Notes: a model not told the origin generated them from the letters alone. DNA of 64,000 nucleotides from Bartonella vinsonii subsp. arupensis OK-94-513 (GCF_000278235.1 NZ_JH725037.1:976467-1040466), one strand, 5' to 3'; shown: positions 7,908-20,266, numbered from the stretch's first letter. Numbers and translations are program-made.

Positions 7908-9980
7908 ATGATGATAAATATCAAAGTTGATGGTAAAGAGATCGAGGTCCCTGATTACTATACGTTGCTTCAGGCAGCAGAAGCGGCTGGTGCTGAGGTG
8001 CCACGTTTTTGTTTTCATGAATCTTTGTCAATTGCTGGAAATTGTCGCATGTGTTTGGTTGAGGTTAAAGGAGCAGCTCCAAAACCTCAGGCTTCTTGTG
8101 CTATGGGTGTTCGCGATTTACGATTAGGTCCTAATGGCGAAGTGCCAGAAATTTTTACCAATACAGAGATGGTTAAAAAAGCACGTGAAGGTGTCATGGA
8201 GTTTCTCCTCATCAACCATCCTTTAGATTGTCCTGTCTGCGATCAAGGAGGAGAATGTGATCTTCAAGATCAAGCAATGCTCTATGGACGTGACTGTTCT
8301 CGATATACAGAAAATAAGCGGGCTGTAGAAGATAAATATATTGGACCACTTGTGAAAACTGTTATGACACGTTGTATCCATTGCACGCGGTGTGTTCGTT
8401 TTACGACGGAAGTTGCAGGTATTTCTGAACTTGGTTTGATAGGTCGTGGTGAAGATGCTGAAATTACAACATATCTTGAAAAAGCAATGACATCTGAGTT
8501 GCAAGGAAATGTTATTGATCTTTGTCCGGTAGGAGCTTTAACTTCAAAACCTTATGCATTTCATGCACGTCCATGGGAATTGGTTAAAACGGAATCTATT
8601 GATGTGATGGATGCACTTGGTAGTGCTATTCGCATTGATAGCCGCGGTCGTGAAGTTATGCGGATTATGCCGCGTACAAATGAAGATGTAAATGAGGAGT
8701 GGATTTCTGATAAGACACGTTTTATTTGGGATGGATTACGCACTCAACGGCTTGATAAGCCATATGTACGCAAAGATGGAAGGCTTCAACCTGTAAGTTG
8801 GACAGAAGCTTTTGCAAAGATTAAAATGGTAGTTTCTAAAACCGCACCAGAAAAAATTGGGGCGATTGCTGGAGATCTTGCTTCCGTTGAGGAAATGTAT
8901 GCACTGAAAACATTGTTGCTTTCATTGAATTCAAAGATATTTGATTTTCGTCAAAGAGGAATGGCTTTATCTCCTGAATTGGGACGTTCGAGTTACATTT
9001 TTAATCCGACAATTGCAGGTATTGAGCAGGCGGATGCATTGCTTATCGTAGGCTCTAATCCGCGCTATGAGGCAGCTGTTTTGAACGCACGTATTTTAAA
9101 ACGCCAAAGGATGGGGCGTTTTCCCATTGCTCTCATTGGAGAGAAGGTCGATTTACGGTATCCATACTCGTATCTTGGAGCTGGTACGGATGCATTGAGT
9201 ACACTCATTCGTGGAGAGGATGGCTTTTTTAATGTGTTAAAAGAAGCCAAAAGGCCACTTATTCTTATCGGGGAGGGTGCTGTTTCAGGTAAAGAAGGCT
9301 TGTCTGTTTTAAAAAATCTTGCAAAATTGGCTGATAGTGTTGGAGCTCTTAGTGAGGAATGGAATGGATTTGGTGTTCTTCACAATGCAGCGTCGGCTGT
9401 TGGAGGATTGGAGATCGGTTTTACTTCTAAACTTGGGGTTGCAAATATCATTAAAACCTGTGAAGTTTTATTTTTGCTTGGTGCTGATGAAGTAAAACTA
9501 GCCAATACAAAAGCTTTTACAATTTATATTGGTAGCCATGGTGATTATGGTGCGCATGCTGCTGATGTTATTTTGCCTGCGTCGGCTTACACTGAAAAAT
9601 CAGGCCTCTATGTGAATACGGAAGGACGTGTTCAAATGACAAATCGGGCGGGTTTTGCTCCAGGTGAAGCAAAGGAGGATTGGGCTATTTTACGTGCTTT
9701 ATCGGATGTTTTAGGACATAAGCTTCCTTTTGATTCGCTTTCTCAATTAAGACAGAGCCTGTTTAATGATTATCCACATCTTTGTGCCATTGATGATATA
9801 GTACCTTCCTGTGTAGATAATCTTAAAGCGCTTGGTTCGCAAATGGTTGCTCTAGAGAGGCAAACATTTACTTCTATGATTAAAGACTTTTATTTGACAA
9901 ATCCAATAGCACGTGCTTCTGCAGTTATGGCAGAATGTTCATGTCTGGCAAAAGACCGTGCTACACAAGCTGTAAAGTAA
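7908..9980 (+). CDS. nuoG: NADH-quinone oxidoreductase subunit G
   Basis: The 75-kDa subunit, an Fe-S wire in the peripheral arm. The N-terminal ferredoxin domain has [2Fe-2S] cysteines 35, 46, 49 and 64 ([17 protein letters not shown]). A His/Cys [4Fe-4S] motif follows (H104, [14 protein letters not shown] at 108-121), then CIHCTRC at 156-162 with CPVGAL near 205. The rest is a molybdopterin-oxidoreductase-like domain that is structural in complex I. It has 690 residues. Two adjacent ATGs (7908 and 7911) are equally possible starts. Confidence 0.96.
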   Translation: MMINIKVDGKEIEVPDYYTLLQAAEAAGAEVPRFCFHESLSIAGNCRMCLVEVKGAAPKPQASCAMGVRDLRLGPNGEVPEIFTNTEMVKKAREGVMEFLLINHPLDCPVCDQGGECDLQDQAMLYGRDCSRYTENKRAVEDKYIGPLVKTVMTRCIHCTRCVRFTTEVAGISELGLIGRGEDAEITTYLEKAMTSELQGNVIDLCPVGALTSKPYAFHARPWELVKTESIDVMDALGSAIRIDSRGREVMRIMPRTNEDVNEEWISDKTRFIWDGLRTQRLDKPYVRKDGRLQPVSWTEAFAKIKMVVSKTAPEKIGAIAGDLASVEEMYALKTLLLSLNSKIFDFRQRGMALSPELGRSSYIFNPTIAGIEQADALLIVGSNPRYEAAVLNARILKRQRMGRFPIALIGEKVDLRYPYSYLGAGTDALSTLIRGEDGFFNVLKEAKRPLILIGEGAVSGKEGLSVLKNLAKLADSVGALSEEWNGFGVLHNAASAVGGLEIGFTSKLGVANIIKTCEVLFLLGADEVKLANTKAFTIYIGSHGDYGAHAADVILPASAYTEKSGLYVNTEGRVQMTNRAGFAPGEAKEDWAILRALSDVLGHKLPFDSLSQLRQSLFNDYPHLCAIDDIVPSCVDNLKALGSQMVALERQTFTSMIKDFYLTNPIARASAVMAECSCLAKDRATQAVK

Positions 9981-9999
9981 GGGCAGAGAAAAAGGAATA

Positions 10000-11049
10000 A
10001 TGATGTATGATTTCTTTATGACTTGGCTATTGCCATTACTTATTATAGTTGGGAAAACACTTCTGCTGTTGATTGTTCTCCTTGTCTTAGTTGCGTATCT
10101 TCTTTACGCAGATAGAAAGATTTGGGCAGCAGTGCAATTGCGGCGTGGTCCCAATGTTGTTGGTCCATGGGGGTTGTTACAGTCTTTTGCAGATTTAATT
10201 AAATTTGTTGTTAAGGAGCCTATTATCCCTGCTGGTGCTAATAAGGGTGTTTTTCTTTTAGCGCCTTTTATTTCCGCTACGCTTGCTTTATCAACTTGGG
10301 CTGTTGTTCCAGTTAATGAAGGCTGGGAAGTCGCAAAGATTAATGTTGGTTTGCTTTATATTTTAGCTATTTCTTCTCTTGAGGTTTATGGCGTTATTAT
10401 GGGTGGGTGGGCATCAAATTCAAAATATCCTTTTTTAGGAGCTCTTCGTTCAGCGGCACAGATGGTTTCTTATGAAGTTTCTATTGGGTTTGTACTTGTA
10501 ACTGTCATTTTAGTAAGTGGTTCATTGGATCTCACAACAATTGTACAAAAACAAAGCCATGGATTTGGAACGACTCTTGGTCTTCCTTTTAGTAGTTTTC
10601 TTGATTGGAATTGGCTTATTCTTTTTCCAATGTTTATTATATTTTTTATTTCTGCACTTGCAGAAACAAATCGTCCCCCCTTTGATTTAGTGGAGGCAGA
10701 ATCTGAACTTGTTGCTGGTCATATGGTTGAATATTCTTCAACGCCTTACATGCTTTTCTTCCTTGGTGAGTACGTTGCTATTGTTTTAATGTGCGCTTTG
10801 ACAACTATTTTATTTTTAGGTGGTTGGTTACCTCCTTTGGATGTTTGGTGGCTTAATTGGGTTCCTGGAGTCATTTGGTTTGTTCTAAAAGTTTGCTTTG
10901 TCTTTTTTTGGTTTGCTATGGTTAAAGCATTTGTTCCACGTTATCGCTACGATCAGCTCATGCGGCTTGGTTGGAAAGTTTTTCTTCCACTTTCATTAGC
11001 AATGGTTGTGATAACCGCTGCTTTTTTAAAGTATACTGGTTTTGTTTAA
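10000..11049 (+). CDS. nuoH: NADH-quinone oxidoreductase subunit H
   Basis: A membrane subunit joining the proton-pumping arm to the quinone site (ND1 family). The 349-residue protein has about eight membrane helices. Conserved ND1 elements are visible: [20 protein letters not shown] near residues 37-56, the acidic loop [20 protein letters not shown] near 220-239, and [16 protein letters not shown] near the C-terminus. AAGGA lies just upstream of the ATG. Located between nuoG and nuoI as in the canonical operon order. Confidence 0.97.
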   Translation: MMYDFFMTWLLPLLIIVGKTLLLLIVLLVLVAYLLYADRKIWAAVQLRRGPNVVGPWGLLQSFADLIKFVVKEPIIPAGANKGVFLLAPFISATLALSTWAVVPVNEGWEVAKINVGLLYILAISSLEVYGVIMGGWASNSKYPFLGALRSAAQMVSYEVSIGFVLVTVILVSGSLDLTTIVQKQSHGFGTTLGLPFSSFLDWNWLILFPMFIIFFISALAETNRPPFDLVEAESELVAGHMVEYSSTPYMLFFLGEYVAIVLMCALTTILFLGGWLPPLDVWWLNWVPGVIWFVLKVCFVFFWFAMVKAFVPRYRYDQLMRLGWKVFLPLSLAMVVITAAFLKYTGFV

Positions 11050-11064
11050 GAGGAGATTTTACTG

Positions 11065-11556
11065 ATGTCAGGTTTTATTCAGGCAGCAAAATCACTCCTT
11101 CTCTTGGAATTTGTGAGCGCTTTTTTCTTAGCAATGCGTCAATTTTTTGCACCAAAGCCTACGATTAATTATCCTTATGAGAAAGGTTTTGTTTCTCAAC
11201 GTTTCCGCGGTGAACATGCGCTACGTCGTTATCCAAATGGTGAAGAGCGGTGTATTGCCTGTAAATTATGTGAAGCGATTTGTCCTGCACAAGCTATTAC
11301 AATTGAAGCAGGGCCGCGGCGCAATGATGGTACACGTAGAACTGTCCGTTATGATATAGATATGGTTAAGTGTATTTATTGTGGTTTTTGTCAGGAAGCT
11401 TGTCCGGTTGAAGCTATTGTAGAAGGACCCAATTTTGAGTTTGCAACAGAAACACGTGAAGAGCTTTATTATGATAAAGAAAAGCTTTTAATGAATGGAG
11501 ATCGTTGGGAGCGAGAAATTGCTCGAAATATATTGATGGACGCACCTTATCGTTAA
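11065..11556 (+). CDS. nuoI: NADH-quinone oxidoreductase subunit I
   Basis: A ferredoxin-like subunit carrying the two [4Fe-4S] clusters N6a and N6b that lead electrons to N2. The 163-residue protein has two full motifs: Cys63, 66, 69 and 73 ([12 protein letters not shown]) and Cys103, 106, 109 and 113 ([12 protein letters not shown]). The N-terminal 30 residues contain the amphipathic anchor. GAGGAG lies upstream of the ATG. About 95 bases with a small TCGGA/TCCGA hairpin separate it from nuoJ. Confidence 0.97.
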   Translation: MSGFIQAAKSLLLLEFVSAFFLAMRQFFAPKPTINYPYEKGFVSQRFRGEHALRRYPNGEERCIACKLCEAICPAQAITIEAGPRRNDGTRRTVRYDIDMVKCIYCGFCQEACPVEAIVEGPNFEFATETREELYYDKEKLLMNGDRWEREIARNILMDAPYR

Positions 11557-11651
11557 GTGTATCCTCGAGTGAGGTGTCGGATAATTTTCCGATAAATTTT
11601 AATCTGGTATGAAGTTTTGTACCAATTTTTTGATTATTTGAGGAGAAGCCT

Positions 11652-12272
11652 GTGCTAACAGATCTAGCGGCGGCATTTTTCTATTTATTTGCTTTCATTA
11701 TGCTTTTAAGTGCACTGATTGTTATTACAGCACGCAATCCTGTGCATTCAGTTTTGTTTTTAATATTGGCATTTTTTAATGCTGCGGCTTTGTTTTTACT
11801 TGCAGGAGCAGAATTTTTGGGGCTTATTCTGCTTGTTGTTTATGTTGGTGCTGTGGCAGTTTTGTTTTTGTTTGTGGTTATGATGCTTGATGTTGATTTT
11901 GCTGAGTTGAAAAGTGGAGCACTTCGTTATGCTCCCATTGGAGCTCTTGTTGGGGGCATTATTGCTGTGGAATTGATTGTTGTTTTTGTGAGTGGTCATT
12001 TTTCTCCAGTTCTTAGAACACATATTACGCAACCAATGCCAGATTTAGTACAGCGAACAAATACACAGGCATTAGGCGATATTCTTTATACAGATTATGT
12101 TTTCTATTTTCAAATTGCTGGAATAATTTTATTGGTTGCAATGATTGGTGCGATTGTTTTGACACTTCGTCATAAGTCTGGTGTCAAGAGACAGTCTATT
12201 GCTGCGCAAGTTTCTCGGTCAGTAGAAAATGCAATTGAAATTAAACAAGTTGAATCAGGCAAGGGCATTTAA
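11652..12272 (+). CDS. nuoJ: NADH-quinone oxidoreductase subunit J
   Basis: A membrane subunit of complex I (ND6 family), 206 residues with five predicted membrane helices. Helix 3 contains the ND6-type glycine/valine stretch LILLVVYVGAVAVLFLFVVM, which in structures forms the pi-bulge linking quinone reduction to proton pumping. It begins at GTG 11652 behind a good GAGGAG site. Nine bases separate it from nuoK. Confidence 0.95.
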   Translation: MLTDLAAAFFYLFAFIMLLSALIVITARNPVHSVLFLILAFFNAAALFLLAGAEFLGLILLVVYVGAVAVLFLFVVMMLDVDFAELKSGALRYAPIGALVGGIIAVELIVVFVSGHFSPVLRTHITQPMPDLVQRTNTQALGDILYTDYVFYFQIAGIILLVAMIGAIVLTLRHKSGVKRQSIAAQVSRSVENAIEIKQVESGKGI

Positions 12273-12281
12273 GGGGGGACT

Positions 12282-12590
12282 ATGCACATTGATATTACAC
12301 ATTATCTCATTGTTTCTGCTTTAATGTTTACAATTGGTATTGCTGGCATTTTTCTCAATAGAAAGAATGTGATTATTATCTTGATGTCTATTGAGCTTAT
12401 ATTGCTTTCAGTTAATCTCAATTTTGTTGCATTTTCAGCATTTCTTCACGATCTTGTTGGTCAGATATTTGCTTTATTTATTTTAACGGTAGCAGCTGCT
12501 GAAGCTGCAATTGGTCTTGCAATTCTTGTGGTTTTTTTCCGTAATCGTGGTTCTATTGCGGTTGAAGATGTTAATGTAATGAAAGGCTAA
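12282..12590 (+). CDS. nuoK: NADH-quinone oxidoreductase subunit K
   Basis: A small membrane subunit (ND4L family) with 102 residues and three membrane helices. Conserved membrane glutamates are present: one in helix 2 ([13 protein letters not shown]) and one in helix 3 ([15 protein letters not shown]). They are part of the hydrophilic axis used in proton transfer. A strong AAGGGGGG site precedes the ATG. It sits between nuoJ and nuoL with very short gaps. Confidence 0.97.
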   Translation: MHIDITHYLIVSALMFTIGIAGIFLNRKNVIIILMSIELILLSVNLNFVAFSAFLHDLVGQIFALFILTVAAAEAAIGLAILVVFFRNRGSIAVEDVNVMKG

Positions 12591-12596
12591 CCGATA

Positions 12597-14561
12597 ATGT
12601 ATTACACGATTGTCTTTCTTCCACTTTTGGGCTTTTTAATTGCTGCTATAGGTGGAAAAACTATAGGAGATCGCGTTAATGAATTGGTGACATGTAGCTT
12701 TATGGTGATTGTTGCCATATTATCGTGGATAGCCTTTTTTAAGGTTGCGCTTGGTCATGTTCCAGTAATTGATGTCTTAGTATTACATTGGCTTACTGTT
12801 GGTGGTTTGACCTTTGATTGGGCTTTACATATTGATACATTAACAGCTGTCATGCTTGTTGTTGTGAATAGTGTTTCGGCATTAGTGCATATATATTCAA
12901 TTGGTTATATGCATCATGATCCTTCAAGGTCCCGTTTTTTTTCTTATCTTTCCCTCTTTACATTTATGATGCTTATGTTGGTGACATCCAATAACTTGAT
13001 ACAGATGTTTTTTGGATGGGAAGGTGTGGGGCTTGCTTCTTATTTGCTCATTGGTTTTTGGTTTCAGCGAGATTCTGCCAATAAGGCTGCTATGAAAGCT
13101 TTTGTGGTTAATCGTGTTGGAGACTTTGGTTTTCTCTTAGGAATCTTTAGTATTTTTGTTTTGTTTCAATCGGTTGATTTTGTTTCTATTTTTGAAAAAG
13201 CTGCAGACAAAAGCTTCATACAAAATATAACCTTTCTAGGTTGGCAGCTTAATGGGCAGACGGCGATTACTATTACATGTCTTTTATTGTTTATTGGCGC
13301 GATGGGAAAATCAGCACAATTTCTTTTACATACATGGCTCCCTGATGCGATGGAGGGGCCAACTCCTGTATCTGCACTTATTCATGCGGCAACAATGGTA
13401 ACGGCTGGCGTCTTTATGGTTGCGCGTATGTCACCCATTTTTGAACTTTCTTCTATTGCTTTGACAGTGATCATTATTGTTGGAGCAACGACTGCATTTT
13501 TTGCAGCAACTGTAGGATTGGTACAGAATGATATTAAGCGTGTGATTGCATATTCTACATGTTCACAACTTGGTTATATGTTTGTTGCATTAGGTGTTGG
13601 AGCTTATGGAGCAGCTGTTTTTCATCTTTTTACGCATGCTTTTTTTAAAGCTTTATTATTTCTTGGTGCGGGTTCTGTAATTCATGCCGTATCTGATGAA
13701 CAAGATATGCGAAAAATGGGTGGCTTACGCAAACATATAAAGGGAACTTATTGGATGATGATGATAGGAACCATTGCGTTGACAGGTGTTGGAATTCCAG
13801 GAACACTTTTCGGAACTGCTGGTTTTTTCTCCAAAGATGCAATTATAGAGTCTGCTTTTGCATCACATAATATCGCTTCAGGATATGCCTTCTATCTTCT
13901 TGTTTTTGCTGCCTTATTGACAAGTTTTTATTCATGGCGACTTATATTTATGACATTTCATGGTAAACCACGAGCGACAGTTGATGTGATGCATCATGTT
14001 CATGAATCGCCCCCAGTTATGTTGATTCCACTCTTTATTTTATCTATTGGAGCAATATTTTCTGGTGTCGTTTTTCAACCTTATTTTTTTGGTGATCTAT
14101 ATGACGCCTTTTGGAAAGGTGCATTGTTTACAAACCACCATAATCACATTCTTCATGAGGCTCATAATGTGTCCAATTTGGTAAAATGGTCGCCATTTGT
14201 AGCGATGCTTCTTGGATTTATAATAGCCTATTTATTCTATATTTCTTTTCCTTCTCTTCCTAAAAAAATGACTGGAATTATGCCGAGAGTGTATAATTTT
14301 CTTTACCAAAAATGGTATTTTGATCAATTATATCACTTTTTATTTGTTCGTTCTGCTTTCAAGGTGAGTTTCTTTCTTTGGAAGGTGGGAGACGGTAAAA
14401 TTATTGATGGTCTAGGTCCGAATGGTATTGCAGCGCGTGTTGTTGATATTACAAATAGAGTTGTTCGGATTCAGACAGGCTATCTTTATCACTATGCATT
14501 TGCGATGCTTATAGGTATTGCATTGCTGATCACATGGATGATGATCGGGGGCGTAAACTGA
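12597..14561 (+). CDS. nuoL: NADH-quinone oxidoreductase subunit L
   Basis: The distal antiporter-like proton-pumping subunit (ND5 family), 654 residues with about 16 membrane helices and the long lateral helix at the C-terminus. Family motifs include [18 protein letters not shown] with the key Glu in helix 5, [20 protein letters not shown] with the conserved Asp/Glu/His residues, and the lysine-containing [18 protein letters not shown]. The stop codon overlaps the nuoM ATG by one base. Confidence 0.97.
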   Translation: MYYTIVFLPLLGFLIAAIGGKTIGDRVNELVTCSFMVIVAILSWIAFFKVALGHVPVIDVLVLHWLTVGGLTFDWALHIDTLTAVMLVVVNSVSALVHIYSIGYMHHDPSRSRFFSYLSLFTFMMLMLVTSNNLIQMFFGWEGVGLASYLLIGFWFQRDSANKAAMKAFVVNRVGDFGFLLGIFSIFVLFQSVDFVSIFEKAADKSFIQNITFLGWQLNGQTAITITCLLLFIGAMGKSAQFLLHTWLPDAMEGPTPVSALIHAATMVTAGVFMVARMSPIFELSSIALTVIIIVGATTAFFAATVGLVQNDIKRVIAYSTCSQLGYMFVALGVGAYGAAVFHLFTHAFFKALLFLGAGSVIHAVSDEQDMRKMGGLRKHIKGTYWMMMIGTIALTGVGIPGTLFGTAGFFSKDAIIESAFASHNIASGYAFYLLVFAALLTSFYSWRLIFMTFHGKPRATVDVMHHVHESPPVMLIPLFILSIGAIFSGVVFQPYFFGDLYDAFWKGALFTNHHNHILHEAHNVSNLVKWSPFVAMLLGFIIAYLFYISFPSLPKKMTGIMPRVYNFLYQKWYFDQLYHFLFVRSAFKVSFFLWKVGDGKIIDGLGPNGIAARVVDITNRVVRIQTGYLYHYAFAMLIGIALLITWMMIGGVN

Positions 14562-16030
14562 TGACGGATTGGCCTATTCTTTCTACGGTTACATTTTTAC
14601 CGCTTGTTGGTGTACTTCTGATTTTATTTATCAAAGACGATAGCGAGGTAGCACAACATAATATACGTAATGTAGCATTTTTTACGACTGTATTTGTTTT
14701 TATTATATCCTTAATTATTTGGGCGGGTTTTGATAATACAAATGCTCATTTTCAAATGGTTGAGAAATCCAATTGGTTAGGAGGAGGCATTAGCTATCAT
14801 ATGGGAGTTGATGGTATCTCGATCCTTTTTGTCGTTCTCTCAGCATTTCTTTTGCCTTTCTGTATTTTAGCAAGTTGGGAGAATGTTAAAGATAGATTAA
14901 AAGCCTATATGATTGCTTTTCTTCTTCTTGAAGTTGCAATTATTGGAGTCTTTTGCGCTCTTGATGCAATGTTGTTTTATGTTTTTTTTGAAGGCAGCCT
15001 TATTCCAATGTTTATTATTATAGGTGTTTGGGGGGGGGCGCGTCGTGTTTACGCAAGTATAAAGTTTTTCCTTTACACTTTACTTGGTTCAGTGCTTATG
15101 CTGGTTGCCCTTATGGCTATGTATTGGGAAGCTGGAACACTTGATATACCAACTTTATTAACTTATCAGTTTCCTGCACACATGCAAATATGGTTGTGGC
15201 TTGCCTTTTTTGCTTCTTTTGCAGTTAAAATGCCAATGTGGCCGGTCCATACATGGTTGCCTGATGCTCACGTAGAAGCACCAACAGCTGGTTCGGTTAT
15301 TTTAGCTGGTGTTTTACTCAAATTAGGTGGATATGGTTTTCTTCGTTTTTCTTTACCAATGTTTCCTATTGCCTCAGCTGATCTTGCTCCGTTAGTTTTC
15401 ACATTATCGCTTATCGCTATTATTTATACATCATTGGTTGCACTTGTTCAAAATGATATAAAAAAGCTTATTGCCTATTCCTCAATAGCACATATGGGGT
15501 ACGTAACGATGGGCATTTTTGCTGCCAATGAGCAGGGTATTCAAGGTGCTATTTATCAGATGCTCTCGCATGGAATTGTTTCAGCAGCTTTATTTCTTTG
15601 TGTTGGGGTTATCTACGACCGTCTACATACACGCGAAATTTCAGCTTTTGGCGGTTTAGTGAATAACATGCCTAAATATGCTGTTGTTTTCTTAATTTTC
15701 ACTATGGCAAATGTTGGCTTACCGGGGAGCTCAGGATTTTTGGGTGAATTTTTAACCTTAATAGGCGTTTTTCAAGTAAATAAATTGGTTGTTGTTTTTG
15801 CTACAACTGGAGTTATTTTATCAGCTGCCTATGCACTTTACCTTTATCGGCGTGTGGTTTTTGGTTCCTTGGATAAAGAAAATTTAAAGGTTCTTATGGA
15901 TCTCTCTGTAAGAGAAAAAATTATTCTTTATCCGATGGTTGTTCTTACAATATTTTTTGGTATCTATCCAACGCCTATACTTAAAGCAACGGCGTTTTCC
16001 GTAGAAGCCCTCATCAATAAACTGCACTAG
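14561..16030 (+). CDS. nuoM: NADH-quinone oxidoreductase subunit M
   Basis: The second antiporter-like pumping subunit (ND4 family), 489 residues and about 14 membrane helices. Visible signatures are [18 protein letters not shown] with the helix-5 Glu, [20 protein letters not shown], and [22 protein letters not shown] 14561 is chosen because it gives the family N-terminus ([17 protein letters not shown]) and a one-base overlap with the nuoL stop; a longer frame from 14534 adds nine unrelated residues. Confidence 0.96.
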   Translation: MTDWPILSTVTFLPLVGVLLILFIKDDSEVAQHNIRNVAFFTTVFVFIISLIIWAGFDNTNAHFQMVEKSNWLGGGISYHMGVDGISILFVVLSAFLLPFCILASWENVKDRLKAYMIAFLLLEVAIIGVFCALDAMLFYVFFEGSLIPMFIIIGVWGGARRVYASIKFFLYTLLGSVLMLVALMAMYWEAGTLDIPTLLTYQFPAHMQIWLWLAFFASFAVKMPMWPVHTWLPDAHVEAPTAGSVILAGVLLKLGGYGFLRFSLPMFPIASADLAPLVFTLSLIAIIYTSLVALVQNDIKKLIAYSSIAHMGYVTMGIFAANEQGIQGAIYQMLSHGIVSAALFLCVGVIYDRLHTREISAFGGLVNNMPKYAVVFLIFTMANVGLPGSSGFLGEFLTLIGVFQVNKLVVVFATTGVILSAAYALYLYRRVVFGSLDKENLKVLMDLSVREKIILYPMVVLTIFFGIYPTPILKATAFSVEALINKLH

Positions 16031-16047
16031 ATAAGGGAAGAATGCTC

Positions 16048-17502
16048 ATGCAAACTGAAATCATAGCTCAATTGGTATTAATTCTTCCAGAGATTTTAAT
16101 AGCATTAGGGGCGGTAGTCTTACTTTTGATTGGTGTTTATTCTAATGCACGTTCCTTTTTAACTGTAACGGGGCTAACCATTGCACTTCTTGTTGCAACC
16201 ATTGTAATTATCGCCGTTTTTCCGAAAAGTGGCTTATTTCAAACCAATGCGCTCATTATTGATTCTTTTGGTCGTTATATGAAAATTTTAACGCTTATTG
16301 GTGCACTTTTTGCTCTTATTATGTCTGTTAGTTTTACCAGTTCACAAAAGTTCGATATATTTGAATTTCCAGTGCTCGTTCTTTTAGCAACTCTTGGCAT
16401 GATGCTGATGATTTCAGCTGGTAATATGTTATCGCTTTATATGGGATTAGAATTACAATCTTTAGCTTTATATGTTTTAGCTGCGATCAATCGTGATAAT
16501 GTAAAATCTTCTGAAGCCGGTATAAAATACTTTGTTTTAGGGGCCTTGTCTTCAGGATTATTGCTCTATGGTATTTCTTTGCTTTATGGTTTTACTGGTC
16601 AAATTGGTTTTCACGAGATTGCTCTTGCTTTAAAAGGTGAAAGTTTACAATTAGGAGTTATTTTTGGAATTGTCTTTATTTTAGCCGGTTTGGCTTTCAA
16701 AATTTCCGCAGTTCCTTTTCATATGTGGACACCTGATGTTTATGAAGGAGCACCAACACCTATTACAGCATTTTTTGCTGGTGCTCCTAAAGTTGCTGCG
16801 ATGGCATTAATTATTCGTATTATTGTTATGACTTTTATGCCACTCAGTAATTCTGATGGTTCTATGCCTGCATGGCAGCAAATTTTGGTATTTATGGCGA
16901 TTGCATCGATGATACTTGGTGCATTCGCTGCAATTGGCCAGAATAATATTAAACGTTTAATGGCTTATTCATCAATCGGTCATATGGGATATGCACTTGT
17001 TGGTTTAGCTGCTGGAGATATGCTGGGGATAAAAAGTGTTATTCTTTATATGACTATTTATCTTGGCATGACGCTTGGCTCATTTGCTTTTATTCTTGGG
17101 ATGCGCTCTAGTGGTGGAAATGTTGAAAATATTTATGACCTTTCAGGATTAGTCAAAACTAATCCGTTTATGGCGGTAGTCATGACTATACAACTTTTTT
17201 CGTTAGCTAGTATTCCACCCATGGCTGGTTTTTTTGGAAAATGGTATACATTTTCTGCTGCTGTTCATGCTGGACTTACTCCACTTGCTGTCGTTGGGAT
17301 GATAGCTTCTGTTGTTGGAGCTTTTTACTATTTGCGAGTCATTAAAATTATGTGGTTTGATGAAGCAAAAGCGCATTTTGTTGTTTTATCGAATGAGCTT
17401 CAGTTTTGTCTCAGTCTTTCTGCATTATTCATTTTATTTTATACGCTTTTTGGAGTCTGGTTTGCTGAGTTAGCTGAAAGAGCAGCGGTCGCATTGTTTT
17501 AA
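16048..17502 (+). CDS. nuoN: NADH-quinone oxidoreductase subunit N
   Basis: The third antiporter-like subunit of complex I (ND2 family), with 484 residues and about 14 membrane helices. Signatures are [18 protein letters not shown] with the conserved Glu, [20 protein letters not shown], and [19 protein letters not shown]. The ATG at 16048 has GGGAAG seven bases upstream; another in-frame ATG two codons earlier (16042) is too close to that site but cannot be excluded. Last gene of the nuo operon. Its TAA overlaps the next ATG, so birA is probably cotranscribed. Confidence 0.95.
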   Translation: MQTEIIAQLVLILPEILIALGAVVLLLIGVYSNARSFLTVTGLTIALLVATIVIIAVFPKSGLFQTNALIIDSFGRYMKILTLIGALFALIMSVSFTSSQKFDIFEFPVLVLLATLGMMLMISAGNMLSLYMGLELQSLALYVLAAINRDNVKSSEAGIKYFVLGALSSGLLLYGISLLYGFTGQIGFHEIALALKGESLQLGVIFGIVFILAGLAFKISAVPFHMWTPDVYEGAPTPITAFFAGAPKVAAMALIIRIIVMTFMPLSNSDGSMPAWQQILVFMAIASMILGAFAAIGQNNIKRLMAYSSIGHMGYALVGLAAGDMLGIKSVILYMTIYLGMTLGSFAFILGMRSSGGNVENIYDLSGLVKTNPFMAVVMTIQLFSLASIPPMAGFFGKWYTFSAAVHAGLTPLAVVGMIASVVGAFYYLRVIKIMWFDEAKAHFVVLSNELQFCLSLSALFILFYTLFGVWFAELAERAAVALF

Positions 17503-18311
17503 TGAATATGGTTTATATTTTATCAGATTTTGCACAAAAACAAGGATACACTGTTGAATCATACGAAAGTGTTGATTCAACAAATCTTATTGCACAACAA
17601 AAAGCGCAAGCTGGTCATCAGGGTTATCTCTGGGTTGTTGCACAAGAACAATCACAGGGAAGAGCAAGAAGAGGTAGGACATGGTCTAGTCCAAGAGGGA
17701 ACCTTTATTCTAGTCTTTTGTTAATTGATGATATTGTTCATCAAACAGCTGCTCAACTTGGTTTTGTTGCTGGAGTAAGTGTGGTAGAAGCAGTAAAAAA
17801 ATTTGTAAAAGATGAAAAACACATAAACAGTATTGTTAGCTTAAAATGGCCAAATGATATTTTGCTAGGAGGAGCTAAAAGCTCTGGAGTTTTGCTCGAG
17901 ATTTTTAAATTACCATCACAACAGTATGCATTGGTTATTGGTATTGGAATAAATGTAAAATATCATTATGAAGATGCGCCGTATCCTACTTCCAGTTTAA
18001 ATAATATTGGTTTGTCTGTTGAAACGGGGCAGTTGTTTACGGTTTTGACGGAGTGTTTTTCTAAAAATTACCTTCTTTGGAAACAACCAAAAGGAGGTGA
18101 GGCAATTCGCAAAAAATGGCTTTTATATTCCGCTCATCTTGGACAACATATCAAAATAGTCAATGATGAAAAAATCATTGAAGGCATTTTTGAGGGGCTT
18201 GATGGTGATTTTAACTGTGTCATAAAACAAACTAATGGTCAGCAAGCCATTATAACAGCTGGAGATGTTCATTTTGGTTTAGCTGCTTCTGTTAATGCAG
18301 GCCGTTATTAA
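17502..18311 (+). CDS. birA: Biotin--[acetyl-CoA-carboxylase] ligase
   Basis: Attaches biotin through biotinyl-5'-AMP to the carrier domain of biotin enzymes such as acetyl-CoA carboxylase. The 269-residue protein contains the biotin-loop motif GRARRGRTWSSPRGNLYSS (variant of GRGRRG) near residue 55 and the catalytic-lysine block SLKWPNDILLGGAKSSGVL near 115. It lacks the N-terminal winged-helix domain of E. coli BirA, so it should not act as a biotin repressor. Translationally coupled to nuoN by one base; this nuoN-birA-RNase J order is common in Rhizobiales. Confidence 0.94.
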   Translation: MNMVYILSDFAQKQGYTVESYESVDSTNLIAQQKAQAGHQGYLWVVAQEQSQGRARRGRTWSSPRGNLYSSLLLIDDIVHQTAAQLGFVAGVSVVEAVKKFVKDEKHINSIVSLKWPNDILLGGAKSSGVLLEIFKLPSQQYALVIGIGINVKYHYEDAPYPTSSLNNIGLSVETGQLFTVLTECFSKNYLLWKQPKGGEAIRKKWLLYSAHLGQHIKIVNDEKIIEGIFEGLDGDFNCVIKQTNGQQAIITAGDVHFGLAASVNAGRY

Positions 18312-18365
18312 TTTATGAAAATTTTATTTCACCATCAGATTGTCTTAATGATTTAGGAGATGTTT

Positions 18366-20042
18366 ATGGTTGCAGCCAATGAGAATGAGTTGGTTTTTTT
18401 ACCTTTAGGAGGAGTAGGTGAGATAGGGATGAATCTGGCTGCTTATGGATTTGGATCACAAAATTCTCGTGAATGGCTTATTGTTGATATGGGAGTGAGT
18501 TTTGCTGGTCCTGAATTACCGGGGACAGATCTTATTTTACCTGATATTCGTTTTTTGGAAAGTGAAAAACATAATGTGCGTGGTCTTATTTTAACACATG
18601 CTCACGAGGATCATTATGGCGCTGTTCTTGATTTATGGCCAAAGCTTAGAGTTCCACTTTACTGCACTCCTTTTACGGCAGGCTTATTGGAAAGCAAAAA
18701 GCAATCAGATTTTGAATCTTATAAAATACCGCTCAATATTTTTCAATCTGGTGATTTTTTTCAGGTCGGGGCTTTTGCTATCGAAGCTGTTGCTGTTAAC
18801 CATTCAATTCCAGAATCTGTATCTTTGGCAATTACAACGTCTTTAGGCACTGTAATCCATACTGGTGATTGGAAAATTGATCTTACGCCTTCCCTTGGAG
18901 CTATAACGGATGAAAAACGGTTTCGCACTTTAGGCAATAAAGGTGTGTTAGCATTGCTTTGTGATTCCACGAATGCATGTCGGGAAGGTATAACACCATC
19001 GGAACAGCAAGTTCAGACAACTCTTTCTGAAATTTTTTCGAAAGCAGAGGGGCGGGTTGCGATAGTGACTTTTTCTTCTAATGTTGGTCGGATACGTTCA
19101 ATAGCTCTTGCTGCCGAATCTGCTGGTCGCAAAGTTCTTATTGTTGGGCGTTCTCTTAAGCGGAGTATTCTGGTTGCGCAAGAGCTTGGTTATATGAATG
19201 GTTTAGCCCCTTTTCTCTCAGAAGATGATTATGGATATATTTCACGAAAAGATATTGTTTTAATTGTGACAGGTAGCCAAGGGGAACCATGTGCTGCCTT
19301 AGCTAAGCTATCACGCAATGAAATGAGAAATATTGCACTTTCTGCTGGTGATACTGTTGTTTATTCGTCTCGTAGTATACCAGGAAATGAAAAAGCTATT
19401 ATTGCGATTCAAAATCGTTTTATCGATATGGGAATTAAAGTTATTACCAATGAGCATGCTCTGGTTCATGTTTCAGGCCATCCCCGTCGTTCAGAACTTT
19501 TACAGATGTATGATTGGCTAAAGCCACAGATACTTGTTCCTGTACATGGAGAGGCAATCCACCTTACGGCTCAGGCGGATTTAGCGCGTCAAGCAGGTAT
19601 TAAAATTGTTGCTGAGATTAGAAATGGTAATGTGTTACGTCTTGCACCAGAGCCAGTAGAAGTCATTGATCAAGCTCCTGTTGGTCGCATCTATAAAGAT
19701 GGTTGTCTTATTGGTGATGAGGACGAATTAGGAATTCGTGAACGTCGCAAATTAAGTTATGCTGGTTATGTTGCTGTTTCTCTTCATATGAATAGCAAAC
19801 ATGAATTGCTTGATGATATAGGTTTAACCACATTTGGGCTCCCTGAAAGTAATGGAAAAGGGGAAAGTTTTAAAAATATGCTTTTAGATGTTGTGGAAAA
19901 TACGATTTATAGTATTCCACGTATTAAACGAAAAAATAATGAACTTATTCGGGAAGCAACGCGGCGCGCAGTTAGAGCGGCTGTTAATGAGGTTTGGCAA
20001 AAAAAGCCCGTCTGTACAGTTTTTTTACATCGGTCAAAATAA
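18366..20042 (+). CDS. rnj: Ribonuclease J
   Basis: A metallo-beta-lactamase/beta-CASP nuclease with 5'-3' exoribonuclease and endonuclease activity in RNA maturation and decay. The 558-residue protein carries the metal-binding motif LTHAHEDHYGA near residue 77, a second metal motif IHTGDWKID, the beta-CASP stretch containing GSQGEP near 310, and HVSGHPRRSEL near 370. ATG 18366 is preferred because AGGAG lies six bases upstream; ATG 18360 is directly abutting that site. An RNase E gene is also present in the window, so both turnover systems coexist. Confidence 0.94.
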   Translation: MVAANENELVFLPLGGVGEIGMNLAAYGFGSQNSREWLIVDMGVSFAGPELPGTDLILPDIRFLESEKHNVRGLILTHAHEDHYGAVLDLWPKLRVPLYCTPFTAGLLESKKQSDFESYKIPLNIFQSGDFFQVGAFAIEAVAVNHSIPESVSLAITTSLGTVIHTGDWKIDLTPSLGAITDEKRFRTLGNKGVLALLCDSTNACREGITPSEQQVQTTLSEIFSKAEGRVAIVTFSSNVGRIRSIALAAESAGRKVLIVGRSLKRSILVAQELGYMNGLAPFLSEDDYGYISRKDIVLIVTGSQGEPCAALAKLSRNEMRNIALSAGDTVVYSSRSIPGNEKAIIAIQNRFIDMGIKVITNEHALVHVSGHPRRSELLQMYDWLKPQILVPVHGEAIHLTAQADLARQAGIKIVAEIRNGNVLRLAPEPVEVIDQAPVGRIYKDGCLIGDEDELGIRERRKLSYAGYVAVSLHMNSKHELLDDIGLTTFGLPESNGKGESFKNMLLDVVENTIYSIPRIKRKNNELIREATRRAVRAAVNEVWQKKPVCTVFLHRSK

Positions 20043-20266
20043 AGCATTTTAGTGTTATGTTATTTTCTTTTTAATGAAAGAAAGAGAGAAAAGAATTATA
20101 CAATTATTTTATTGTAAAAAATAAGCTCAATAAGGAATAGAACATATAAATTTTTCAACAATATGATTGTTATGGTTGCAAGCATTCGGAATAGAGCTAT
20201 AGATGAGCATATACACTATTTAAATTTTTTTAATATGATGGGCCTGGTTAGGAGTTAATTGTTTCA

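Noticed and set aside
7623-8018. 131-residue minus-strand frame across the nuoF/nuoG junction
   Set aside because: Antisense to two well-conserved genes; no family match.
14534-14561. Large overlap of nuoL and nuoM
   Set aside because: The longer nuoM frame is only an upstream extension; the conserved start at 14561 reduces the overlap to one base.
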